This document shows, piece by piece, positions 24,960 through 33,106 of a stretch of DNA of 64,000 nucleotides. The translations under genes were made by a program, and so were the position numbers. The notes beneath the pieces were generated by a model. It made no database searches and was not told where the DNA came from. It saw only the letters and a program-made list of their open reading frames with translations. Source of the DNA: Methanosarcina vacuolata Z-761 (lineage in GTDB: Archaea; Halobacteriota; Methanosarcinia; Methanosarcinales; Methanosarcinaceae); the NCBI RefSeq assembly GCF_000969905.1, contig NZ_CP009520.1, positions 3,782,001 through 3,846,000 on the forward strand. The letters are read 5' to 3'. Position 1 is the first letter of the stretch, and every line of letters starts with the position of its first letter.

Positions 24960-26054
24960 ATGAGACAGGGCATCCTCTGGTATTCTGGAATTTTTCTGCT
25001 GGTTATTATATTGGTTATTATATCCTTTTTATCCGCTCCTGCGTTTGCCCACGTGCCGGTCTTCGGGGGGGACGGGAAAAGTCCCGAAGCAGCAATCCAT
25101 ATTGAAGACCCTTCGAAATCAAGGGTGCTTTACGGAGAGCTTGCTTCAGGAGATCTTCGGTATTACAGTTTTAATGTGGAGAAAGGAGAGAGAATAGTAC
25201 TCGGCCTCACTATTCCCGTTGAAGATGGACATAAGGGTTTTACCCCGAGCCTGATTCTTATCGGACCAGGACTTACGGACGAAGAAAAAATATCCGAGAA
25301 ATTAGAAGTCCCCGAAAGATACGGTGCAAAAGTGCTTTCCTACAGCCTGCCTGAAAGCCCTGTATATGAGGGATTTACTCCAAGTGCCTTTTACTCACTT
25401 GTTAAGCTCGATATCAAAGCTCCGGAAAGTGGAACATATTACGTTGCAGTAGGTGCAATACAGAAAGCAGGTTCGAGAAAAGGAGAAGATGAAATACAGG
25501 AAAAAGGTTTGCAGGAAAGAGAAATCCCAGGAGAAGGAAATTATGGGCTAATTCTGGGATACAGAGAAACCTTTACCTTGAGAGAATGGGTATCTGTACC
25601 CCTGAGCCAGATAAAGATTTATCGTTGGGAGGGGCAGGGACTGTTTTTGATCTCTACTCCACTTGTGCTAACTCTTGCAGCCGGGCTTCTAGCAATTTTC
25701 TTAAAAAGAGAGTCTGTAGTCGGGTTTAATCCTGCACGCATTTCAGGAATACTTGCAGGCTTCTTCTTTCTTGGCACAGGAATGTCATATATATTTCAGA
25801 TGTTGATCTCACTGAGTAAAAGTTCATTTTCCTCAGAAGTTTTTATTACTTTCATTCTGATTTTTGCCAGTATAGGACTTGGAGTTATTGCAATAGCCTT
25901 AAGCCTCAAAGATGAAAGCTACGGCACTGGGTTCGCAAGAAAACGGCTTTACTTCTCTGGTCTGGGAATAGCTGGGCTTCTGTTCTGGGCAGGGTTGTTC
26001 ATTGGGCCTCTTCTGGCATTTGAAGCTGCAATATTACCCTGGAAGCGCAAATGA
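24960..26054 (+). CDS. Secreted-domain membrane protein of unknown function
   Basis: 364 residues. It starts with a signal peptide (MRQGILWYSG then a hydrophobic run and APAFA), followed by an extracytoplasmic beta domain to about residue 220: GDLRYYSFNVEKGERIVLGLTIP and GTYYVAVGA resemble the pre-peptidase PPC fold. The C-terminal part has four hydrophobic helices, and the tail is Lys-rich (WKRK). No enzyme motif is seen. Topology suggests a sensor or a protein that presents a surface domain. It stands alone. Confidence 0.7.
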   Translation: MRQGILWYSGIFLLVIILVIISFLSAPAFAHVPVFGGDGKSPEAAIHIEDPSKSRVLYGELASGDLRYYSFNVEKGERIVLGLTIPVEDGHKGFTPSLILIGPGLTDEEKISEKLEVPERYGAKVLSYSLPESPVYEGFTPSAFYSLVKLDIKAPESGTYYVAVGAIQKAGSRKGEDEIQEKGLQEREIPGEGNYGLILGYRETFTLREWVSVPLSQIKIYRWEGQGLFLISTPLVLTLAAGLLAIFLKRESVVGFNPARISGILAGFFFLGTGMSYIFQMLISLSKSSFSSEVFITFILIFASIGLGVIAIALSLKDESYGTGFARKRLYFSGLGIAGLLFWAGLFIGPLLAFEAAILPWKRK

Positions 26055-26866
26055 TAAAGTTTAAACTCGAAAAATAATTTATTTAATGAGATCATCCCAA
26101 AACCGATTTTATCATATCCTCTTCAAAGTGTACGAATAAAAGCAGTAATATATTTTCAACCGAATAATGTTTTATCCCAAAATTATTTCGCTTTTTAAAC
26201 ATCTTTTATTACAGTTGTATATCGTATACAGATGACACATTATTTTACTTAAACTTTGAATTTGTTTCATTTTACGCAATCATTTCACAATACCAAAATG
26301 AAATTGGAATTTATTCAACATTTAACCTTTTGCGTCTCCTGCGATTGTATTATGAATTAGACTTCCAAATGGTTGTAAGTCTGCGAAATCATTTCAGGAT
26401 ACAACAAATTCGCATCCAATTTGATTTCATTAGTAACTAATATATACATTAAAAATGTATAAAGATCAAATTATTTTCATAATGTAACTAATTCAAACAT
26501 AGTACTTCTAGAATAATTCTCTGAGAACAGTTATAGTCACTCCTGTAATTGTTGCAACAAAAATTTCATCGTATCTCATTTGAGCAGTTGCATTATTTAG
26601 CCTCGTGACTATATCTGAGAATAGTTGTTCGAGAATAGTTATCCGAGAATAGTTATCCGAGAATAGTTATCCGAGAATAGTTCAACATATGAAAAAAGGC
26701 TAGACCGAAACAGCCTCTGGTCTAGTCTGCCACCAAACAGATACGGTAAACCTGTATGCTAGCTTTCCGAATTCGATTATGGCTTTTTTAAATACACAAA
26801 AAGTAGCACGTTTTACTAATCTTAAGAGATCTCCAAAAGAAAAAGAGACATAACGAGACATAATAT
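26055..26866. other. 812-base AT-rich spacer
   Basis: No gene supported. It contains an inverted repeat TTTCATTTT (26265-26273) / AAAATGAAA (26295-26303) and the 14-bp array at 26616-26683. The piece directly before 26867 holds the promoter of the MFS gene. Confidence 0.5.
26616..26683. repeat. 14-bp tandem repeat, about 5 copies
   Basis: Three perfect copies of CGAGAATAGTTATC (26630-26671), one degenerate copy before and one partial after. It lies about 180 bases upstream of the MFS start. Confidence 0.9.
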
Positions 26867-28069
26867 ATGAATTCAAAAAAATCAAGATTATGGACTAACG
26901 ATTTTGTAGTCATTTTCGTTGAAAATTTTATAGCTGCTTTAAGTTTTTACTTATTGATGATAGTCATATCTGGATATGCGATGGGTAAATTTAATTCATC
27001 ACCAGGTGAAGCGGGCTTTTCTGCCAGCATATTCATAATTGGCGGACTTATCGCACGTCTGTTTGTCGGAAAATGGATCGGACAACTCGGTCATAAGAAG
27101 ACCCTTTACGCGGGAGTTATTTTAAGCTTAATTATGACGCTATTATATTTTAGGATTAATAATATTTTTCTTCTGTTTACTGTCCGCTTTCTTCATGGCA
27201 TGGGATTTGGCATTACTACTACAGCAACGGCTACAATAGTTGCAAATATTATTCCTATGGAGAGGAAGGGTGAAGGGATTGCCTATTTCGGATTAAGTCA
27301 GATACTCGCAACCGCTATCGGCCCCTTTTTAGGTATGTTCATTAGCCAGCACGGCAGTTTCGTCATGATTTTTGCTACATGTGCAGTTGCCTCAGCAATC
27401 AGTCTTGTGATTCTGCCATTTTTATCACCCTTACATAAAATGGAATTAACAAAAGAACAGCTTGAGAAAATGAAGGGATTCAAATTTAACAACTTCTTTG
27501 AACCCAGTGTAATTCCAATTTCAGTTGTTTGTATGTTTATTTTCAGCTGTTATTCGAGTGTTGTGTCCTTCCTTGAAGTGTATTCCAAGGAAATTCATCT
27601 CGTGTATGCAGCCAGCTTCTTTTTCATAGTATATGCCGCAGTAATTTTAGTTTCGAGGCCGATTATTGGTCGACTGTTTGACTCCAAAGGTGAAAATGCA
27701 ATCATGTACCCGGCAATTCTGATATTTACGGCTGGAATGATATTGTTTAGCCAAACTCATCACAGTTATACAATTTTGTTAGCTGCAGCTTTGATAGGGC
27801 TTGGATTTGGAGCTATACAGTCCAGTACTCAGGCCATTTCTGTTAAAATAACTCCACAACACCGTATGGGATTGGCGAATTCAACCTATTTTGCGTTTTC
27901 AGACATCGGAATGGGAATTGGGCCTTTGATGGTTGGATTTATCATTCCTTTTACTGGTTACAGAGGAATATACATGCTCATGGCAGTTTTTGCGGTGGTG
28001 TGCCTGCTATTGTATTATTTATTACATGGGAAAAAAGCTATGCGCAGCAAAGGTGTTGGACATTTCTAA
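26867..28069 (+). CDS. Major facilitator superfamily transporter
   Basis: 400 residues, about twelve helices. Motif A-like GKWIGQLGHKKTLY follows helix 2, and VRFLHGMGFGITTTATATIVANIIP is typical of drug exporters; RPIIGRLFDSKG repeats the motif in the second half. It probably exports a small hydrophobic molecule. A MarR-family gene follows 130 bases downstream on the same strand, the usual arrangement of a regulator with its efflux pump. Codon use is more AT-rich than in the core genes. Confidence 0.9.
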   Translation: MNSKKSRLWTNDFVVIFVENFIAALSFYLLMIVISGYAMGKFNSSPGEAGFSASIFIIGGLIARLFVGKWIGQLGHKKTLYAGVILSLIMTLLYFRINNIFLLFTVRFLHGMGFGITTTATATIVANIIPMERKGEGIAYFGLSQILATAIGPFLGMFISQHGSFVMIFATCAVASAISLVILPFLSPLHKMELTKEQLEKMKGFKFNNFFEPSVIPISVVCMFIFSCYSSVVSFLEVYSKEIHLVYAASFFFIVYAAVILVSRPIIGRLFDSKGENAIMYPAILIFTAGMILFSQTHHSYTILLAAALIGLGFGAIQSSTQAISVKITPQHRMGLANSTYFAFSDIGMGIGPLMVGFIIPFTGYRGIYMLMAVFAVVCLLLYYLLHGKKAMRSKGVGHF

Positions 28070-28217
28070 ATAGTGCCTGAAAGAAAATATAAACCTAAAA
28101 ATCTACGAAACCTAAAAATCTACGATTGTAATCTCAAATTAGTTTCATCCGTTATTAATTCTTAACTAACTTATTCCAAAGCAAACTTTCCGGTGTTATA
28201 AAATGGAGGATAAAATC

Positions 28218-28683
28218 ATGGCAGATCCAAGAGAAATTCTCGGTTCGATCGCCATCATCTACCGGAGCCATCTAGCTTGTATGGCAAAAGAATTCGAAGC
28301 TTACAGGATCGGAAGCGGACAATTTGATTTTTTTAATGGTTTTATACATCAAGGATGGCATATCGCAGGAAATTCTTGCAAAAACGCTTAAAGTTAGCAA
28401 AGCAACAAGTACAAGATCGATCAAGAGCCTGGAAAAAGAAGGTTACGTGTACAGACAAAGAGATAAAAATGACCTTCGGGCTTACAGGGTTTATCTAACT
28501 GAAGAAGGAAAGGAAGTAAGAAAGGTGATTCTGGAAAAATTGGTTTTTTTTGCCGATATGCTCCTTTCGGATTTCACACTTGAAGAAAGAGAACTTCTCA
28601 GGCGGTTGATTCGTAAGGCTTCATTTAAATTTCATGAATCGGAATTCAAGCTCCTTATTTTTGACAGGCTGATCGATGAATAA
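28218..28683 (+). CDS. MarR-family regulator, frameshifted in a T run
   Basis: ATG 28218 has GGAGG eight bases upstream; an earlier ATG at 28203 is less likely. The first frame gives MADPREILGSIAIIYRSH, then IGSGQFDF. At the run of seven T (28328-28334) the frame must skip one base to continue LMVLYIKDGISQEILAKTL, then VSKATSTRSIKSLEKEGYVYRQRD, the DNA-binding winged helix of MarR with its basic beta-wing. The C-terminal helix is complete (ends DRLIDE). As written the gene is broken in the middle of the first helix. An error in the homopolymer, a real mutation or slippage could explain it. The likely target is the adjacent MFS gene. Confidence 0.8.
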
Positions 28684-28812
28684 GCGCGATAAGAAGTTAG
28701 TGGATTTGTTCTATTATCATCGACTATCTGTTATAGCAAGGATGATCTGATTTTCAAATAATCTCCGTACCTCTTGTTATCTTAAAATAGGTCTTTATGA
28801 ATACTGATAGAT

Positions 28813-30243
28813 ATGAAAATGCAGATTGGCGGAAAAGCTGTGGACGCCTGCAGCGGCGAATTTTTTGATATCATAAACCCGGCAACAGGTGAACTTATTG
28901 ACCGGGTCCCAAAAGGCACTGAAGATGATGCGGCAATAGCCGTTGAGTCGGCATCGTCAGCTTTTAATGGCTGGGCTTCCACGTCTCCACAGCAAAGAGC
29001 CAGGATTCTTTACACAGCTTCGGGAATTGTAAGACAGAGACAGGATGAACTTGCCTTCCTGCTTACTCGGGAACAGGGTAAACCTCTTGCCGAATCTAAA
29101 AACGAGATAGAAGGTTTTGCACATGTCCTTGAGTATTATTGCGGGCTTGCAAGCAGTTTTCACGGAGATTTTGTTCCAGTTCATCAAAATGGATACGCTT
29201 TTACTGTAAAGAAGCCTCTAGGAGTCTGTACAGCCATAATTCCCTGGAATATGCCTGCACTTATTATGGCATGGAAAATAGGCCCTGCTCTGATCTCAGG
29301 AAATACACTTGTCCTGAAACCTGCAAGCAATACCCCTCTTACTAACCTTACCCTGGCTTCTATCCTCAGCGAGGCAGGGCTTCCTCCAGGTGTGCTCAAT
29401 ATCGTTACAGGCCCTGGTGAGGTTGTGGGAGAAAGCCTGGTTAAGAGCCCGAAGGTTAAAAAAATCTCCTTTACCGGAGAAGCGAGAACAGGGAAACGTA
29501 TAGCCGAACTTGCAGCCGGCGGGATGAAAAGAGTAACCCTTGAGCTAGGGGGAAGTGATCCCATGCTGGTCTGTGATGATGCTGACCTTGAAGCTGCAGT
29601 CGCAGGAGCCTTAAGGGGAAGATTTTACAATTGTGGGCAGGCCTGTACTGCTGTAAAGAGGCTTTTTGTTTTTGAATCCGTAGCAGAAAGATTCATAAAA
29701 AAGCTTGAAGCAGGCGTCCGAAATTTAAGGGTTGGAAACGGGCTGCATGAAAACGTTGATATGGGACCCCTTAACAACCGCAGGCAATGGGAATATATAA
29801 AAGAGCTTGTCGCAGACGTCGAAGAAAAGGATGAGGGCAGGATAATTACAGGAGGCAGAGTTCCAGAAGTTAGCACCTGCAGTAAGGGATATTTTTTCGA
29901 GCCTACGCTTATTGTAGATGTTCCCAGGGAATCCAGGCTTCTGAAAGAAGAAGTATTCGGCCCTGTCCTGCCTGTAGGCCAGGTAAAAGACCTTGATGAA
30001 GCAATTGAAGAATCCAATAACACCTGCTATGGGCTTGGCGCCTCTATATGGACAAAAAACCTAGATAAAGCTCGTGCAGGATGCGAACAGTTGAATGCAG
30101 GAATTGTCTGGCTTAATCAGCACCTTAAGGTTGCTCCTGAAGTTCCTTTTGGGGGTACCAAGGAGAGTGGGATTGGAAGAGAAAACGGGCCTGATGCTCT
30201 TTCTGAATATCTTGATCTGAAAACAATAATGCTAAAAATCTAA
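28813..30243 (+). CDS. NAD(P)-dependent aldehyde dehydrogenase
   Basis: 476 residues of the ALDH superfamily. PWNMPALIMAWKIGPALISGNT and KPASNTPL form the cofactor site; catalytic Cys278 is in NCGQACTA and the general base Glu244 in LELGG, 34 residues apart as usual. The C-terminal oligomerisation segment FGGTKESGIGREN is complete. The class resembles succinate-semialdehyde or lactaldehyde dehydrogenases. In methanogens a homologue (CofA) oxidises lactaldehyde for F420 side-chain supply; I offer this only as one candidate. It ends in a clear terminator at 30351 and stands alone. Confidence 0.92.
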   Translation: MKMQIGGKAVDACSGEFFDIINPATGELIDRVPKGTEDDAAIAVESASSAFNGWASTSPQQRARILYTASGIVRQRQDELAFLLTREQGKPLAESKNEIEGFAHVLEYYCGLASSFHGDFVPVHQNGYAFTVKKPLGVCTAIIPWNMPALIMAWKIGPALISGNTLVLKPASNTPLTNLTLASILSEAGLPPGVLNIVTGPGEVVGESLVKSPKVKKISFTGEARTGKRIAELAAGGMKRVTLELGGSDPMLVCDDADLEAAVAGALRGRFYNCGQACTAVKRLFVFESVAERFIKKLEAGVRNLRVGNGLHENVDMGPLNNRRQWEYIKELVADVEEKDEGRIITGGRVPEVSTCSKGYFFEPTLIVDVPRESRLLKEEVFGPVLPVGQVKDLDEAIEESNNTCYGLGASIWTKNLDKARAGCEQLNAGIVWLNQHLKVAPEVPFGGTKESGIGRENGPDALSEYLDLKTIMLKI

Positions 30244-30350
30244 AACAGTAATGCTGAAATCTAAAGTAGTACTGCTAAAAACTTGATATACTCAGTAAAA
30301 AAGGCTTCAAGAAAGCCATGACATTCAAGACTGATAAAATAAAGATTTTT

Positions 30351-30390
30351 CGATGAGCCAGTTAACATGTAGCTCATCGGACCTTTTTCT
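30351..30390 (+). terminator. Hairpin terminator after the aldehyde dehydrogenase
   Basis: CGATGAGC (30351-30358) pairs perfectly with GCTCATCG (30372-30379), and ACCTTTTTCT follows. It is about 110 bases after the stop codon and also lies past the 3' end of the opposing DUF3303 gene. Confidence 0.6.
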
Positions 30391-30435
30391 GAAAAACCGT
30401 ATCAATAAATTATAAAATTTATTGAATCATAAAAT

Positions 30436-30708
30436 TTATTTTTTCTGATATTTGGGCAGAAGTTGCATAAATTCGGAAGCTTCCATAACCGGCACGCTGT
30501 CAATTACGCAAACATCCGACCATGGCAAGTTGAAAGCTCCATAAGCTTCGGCACTTTCGGCTTCGTAAAGGATGTAATAGCGATTTCCGGAAAGGTCAAC
30601 CCACTGGTTAATGATATCGATTCCTTCTGGAATCTCCAGTTTCTTAAAATGCTCAAGGATCTTATCGCGGTTCGAAGGGTCCCAGGTACTAACGTCCATG
30701 AATAACAT
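30436..30708 (-). CDS. DUF3303 family protein
   Basis: 90 residues: MLFMDVSTWDPSNRDKILEHF, then INQWVDLSGNRYYILYEAESAEAY and MEASEFMQLLPKY. This is the ferredoxin-like, dimeric alpha/beta-barrel type seen in DUF3303; function is unknown. ATG 30708 has AGGAG at about nine bases upstream. It stands alone between the aldehyde dehydrogenase terminator and an AT-rich spacer. Confidence 0.8.
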   Translation of the reverse strand: MLFMDVSTWDPSNRDKILEHFKKLEIPEGIDIINQWVDLSGNRYYILYEAESAEAYGAFNLPWSDVCVIDSVPVMEASEFMQLLPKYQKK

Positions 30709-31202
30709 CTTTTACCACTCCTCTTATTTTATGCTGCCAATACCCCTTCCCGGAAGCCAGGGCAGCTTTTTACAGCATCCGGGATCTCTTTTGAGAGCAA
30801 AGCTCAAGGGAAAACAAGTATATTCTCCTATGCCATCTCCACAAATGCGGATTTGACCAGCAAGCCCCCAAATGCCGACTAACGGCAGAAGTCCAGATTT
30901 TTTAGAGTTTTACTGTCTTTTCCTAATTCATCATTGCTTAAATCCCCATAAATGATAAATCCGAAAGGACAGGTAATCATGCAGAACTTCTTTCTGCACG
31001 CAGATACAGACAATATATTATCATCCCTTAGCCTATATAATAGTTAGTCCTAAAAGACTATATTAAGTCAGGGGACTTCATCAGGTGCACAAAACTTTTA
31101 ATGAAAATACAGGAAATGAAAAACATAGGAAATGAAAAACATAGGAAATGAAAAACATAGGAAATAAAAACATAGGAAATAAAAACACAGGGGGCAGGTT
31201 TC
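30709..31202. other. Spacer with repeat array
   Basis: 494 bases without a supported gene. It contains the promoter of the DUF3303 gene at the left and the 15-16-bp tandem array (31111-31188) at the right, downstream of the FAD oxidoreductase gene. Confidence 0.4.
31111..31188. repeat. 15-16-bp tandem repeat, 5 copies
   Basis: Three copies of AGGAAATGAAAAACAT and two shorter AGGAAATAAAAACAT/C units. It ends 15 bases past the stop codon of the FAD oxidoreductase gene. Confidence 0.92.
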
Positions 31203-32537
31203 TCAGTCAAGCCAGCAAACCTCGCACTTTTCTTCTTTTTTCGTGAAGAATTTTGCAGCTTCAAACCCGGCTTTTACAGAGCCGTTCATGCTTCTTTCCG
31301 GATAATTGGTTGATGAGAACATTCCTGCCAGGTAAAGTCCGGATGGGCCTGGCGCAAACGGCAGAACCTTTTCAAGGTACCCCTGTTCATATACAGGTGC
31401 AGTATCCATTCTTCGGAAGAGTTTCGTCCAGTGGATATCGTTTCTTGAGAAATCAGGAAACATATTTTCCAGGCCATTCAGGTAAGAATCCAGAACTTCG
31501 TCTTCCGTCTTCAGCCAGAGAGCATCGTTTTCATCCTGGAAATAGGAGGTTACATAAACGAGGTGTTCTCCATAGTCCTCAAAAGGCATAAAATTGGTGT
31601 GCTCAATTACGGCTCCAAAAGGCACGTCAGCCTTTATGTTCAACCAGTAATTCCCATCTTTCATAAGCCCTTTCTCAAGTCCTATGAGGGCACACGCAGT
31701 TCCTTGATACCAAATATCCTGCAGGGTCGCGTGAAGTGTCCCAAGTTTGCCTTTCGTAAGGATATCCAGTACTCGGGGTTCAACAGTTGAAATCACCGCA
31801 TCGCAGGGTATGAAATCCCCGTTTGCCATCACTCCCTGCACTGTATTGTCTTTGATTATGATTTCCTTTACTGCTTCATTCTGTAAGATCCGGCCTCCCT
31901 TTGCAGTGATTTCCTTTGCCAGAGCTTCTATAAGAGAATTAAAACCTCCTCTCAGGTACCCCAGTTTTTCTCCTTCTTTTCCCCTATCTGACCTTATTTT
32001 CACACGCCCTATAAGCCAGGCTGCAGAAACGTTTTCAGCATTTTCACCGAATTTGCTTTTCATGAGAGGAGCAAAAAAGTTTTCGTATACGGATTGTCCC
32101 GCAGTGTCAAGAATCCAGGTTTTTGCCTTTATTCTGTCGTAGGAAGTCGTATCATTTATTAGCTTTATTCTGAGCACCAGCAGCCCAAGTTTTACCAGAT
32201 CAGTAAAAGAAAGAGGTTTAAACCTTGAAATTTCAGCAGGGGTATTCATGGGATAGTTTTTACCGTCTACAAAATAGGCGTTTTTTCCCTTAAGCCACAA
32301 CATTTGACCTTCAAGCCCCAATTCTCTTATCATGTCAAGAAGTTCCGAATCACTCCTGAATATGTGGTGATAATATTTCTCTATAAAGTACTTCTTTCCA
32401 GCAAAATCCTGACAATAACTTGCAGCCATCCCCCCGATTTCCGCATCTTTTTCAAAAATAACAATCTCATTCGATTTGCAAAGCTTATACCCGGCTGACA
32501 GTCCTGCGAGCCCACTTCCTACTATTACGATTTTCAT
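31203..32537 (-). CDS. FAD-dependent amine oxidase/phytoene-dehydrogenase-like oxidoreductase
   Basis: 444 residues. The start MKIVIVGSGLAGLSAGYKL is the FAD Rossmann motif, followed by EIVIFEKDAEIGGMA; a second GG doublet motif is YLRGGFNSLIEALA. The C-terminal FAD contact GLYLAGMFSSTNYPERSMNGSV-like region is also seen. The protein belongs with protoporphyrinogen-oxidase/carotenoid-desaturase or related flavin oxidoreductases. A glycan or isoprenoid role is possible; nothing next to it decides. ATG 32537 is preferred over TTG 32543 because the family begins with MKIVIVG. Confidence 0.88.
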   Translation of the reverse strand: MKIVIVGSGLAGLSAGYKLCKSNEIVIFEKDAEIGGMAASYCQDFAGKKYFIEKYYHHIFRSDSELLDMIRELGLEGQMLWLKGKNAYFVDGKNYPMNTPAEISRFKPLSFTDLVKLGLLVLRIKLINDTTSYDRIKAKTWILDTAGQSVYENFFAPLMKSKFGENAENVSAAWLIGRVKIRSDRGKEGEKLGYLRGGFNSLIEALAKEITAKGGRILQNEAVKEIIIKDNTVQGVMANGDFIPCDAVISTVEPRVLDILTKGKLGTLHATLQDIWYQGTACALIGLEKGLMKDGNYWLNIKADVPFGAVIEHTNFMPFEDYGEHLVYVTSYFQDENDALWLKTEDEVLDSYLNGLENMFPDFSRNDIHWTKLFRRMDTAPVYEQGYLEKVLPFAPGPSGLYLAGMFSSTNYPERSMNGSVKAGFEAAKFFTKKEEKCEVCWLD

Positions 32538-32596
32538 ACCCAACTTTTCCCTTATCTGTTACTTTTAAACAGAATCTTAATGCCCCTTAAGAAATC

Positions 32597-32706
32597 AAAC
32601 AGATTTCAAACAGATTTCAAACAGATTTCAAACAGATCCCAAACAGATTTCAAACAGATCCCAAACAGATTTCAAACAGATCCCAAACAGATTTCAAACA
32701 GATTTC
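32597..32706. repeat. 11-bp tandem repeat, 10 copies
   Basis: Ten exact-length units of AAACAGATTTC, three of which read AAACAGATCCC, in a regular alternation at copies 4, 6 and 8. The unit is one base longer than a DNA turn. It lies 60 bases upstream of the FAD oxidoreductase start, inside or beyond its promoter. Confidence 0.95.
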
Positions 32707-32779
32707 AAACCCCGATCTTAATATAAAAAATGCTAAAGTTTTATATCTCTTTTTCCACAAAAGTTCTTATACAATAGTT

Positions 32780-32869
32780 CTTTGAAAACCCCTTAACCCA
32801 TCGATGGATTTTACCACATACATACTTTGAAAACCCCTTACCCTGTCGATGGGCTTTACCACTATATAT
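32780..32869. repeat. 45-bp direct repeat, two copies
   Basis: Two consecutive copies starting CTTTGAAAACCCCTTA, each with a central ATCGATGG or GTCGATGG and TTTACCAC. A third copy begins (CTTTGAAACT) and stops. Confidence 0.85.
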
Positions 32870-33106
32870 CCTTTGAAACTTATATTAGATAAACAGATAT
32901 ATTATAGTCGAGGACCAAAATTTCGTCACCAATCTGAAGTAAAAGGTTAACCACGAAAATCACGGAAACCACAGAAAAGGAAATATGGGTCCAATTCTTC
33001 CGTGTTTTCCACGTTTCCCATAGCTAGAAAGTAAGTGCAAATACTTACGTTAAGGACTATAGTTGAGAATCTCTCCAGATAATCTGGAGGCTTGAGGGGT
33101 AAAGGG

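Larger units (their letters stand above)
32538..33106. other. Divergent promoter region with two repeat arrays
   Basis: 569 bases without a gene. It holds the 11-bp array (32597-32706), the 45-bp direct repeat (32780-32869) and, near 32950-33060, a patch with ACCACGAAAATCACGGAAACCACAG-like short repeats. Promoters of the FAD oxidoreductase and the P-type ATPase genes must be here. Confidence 0.4.
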
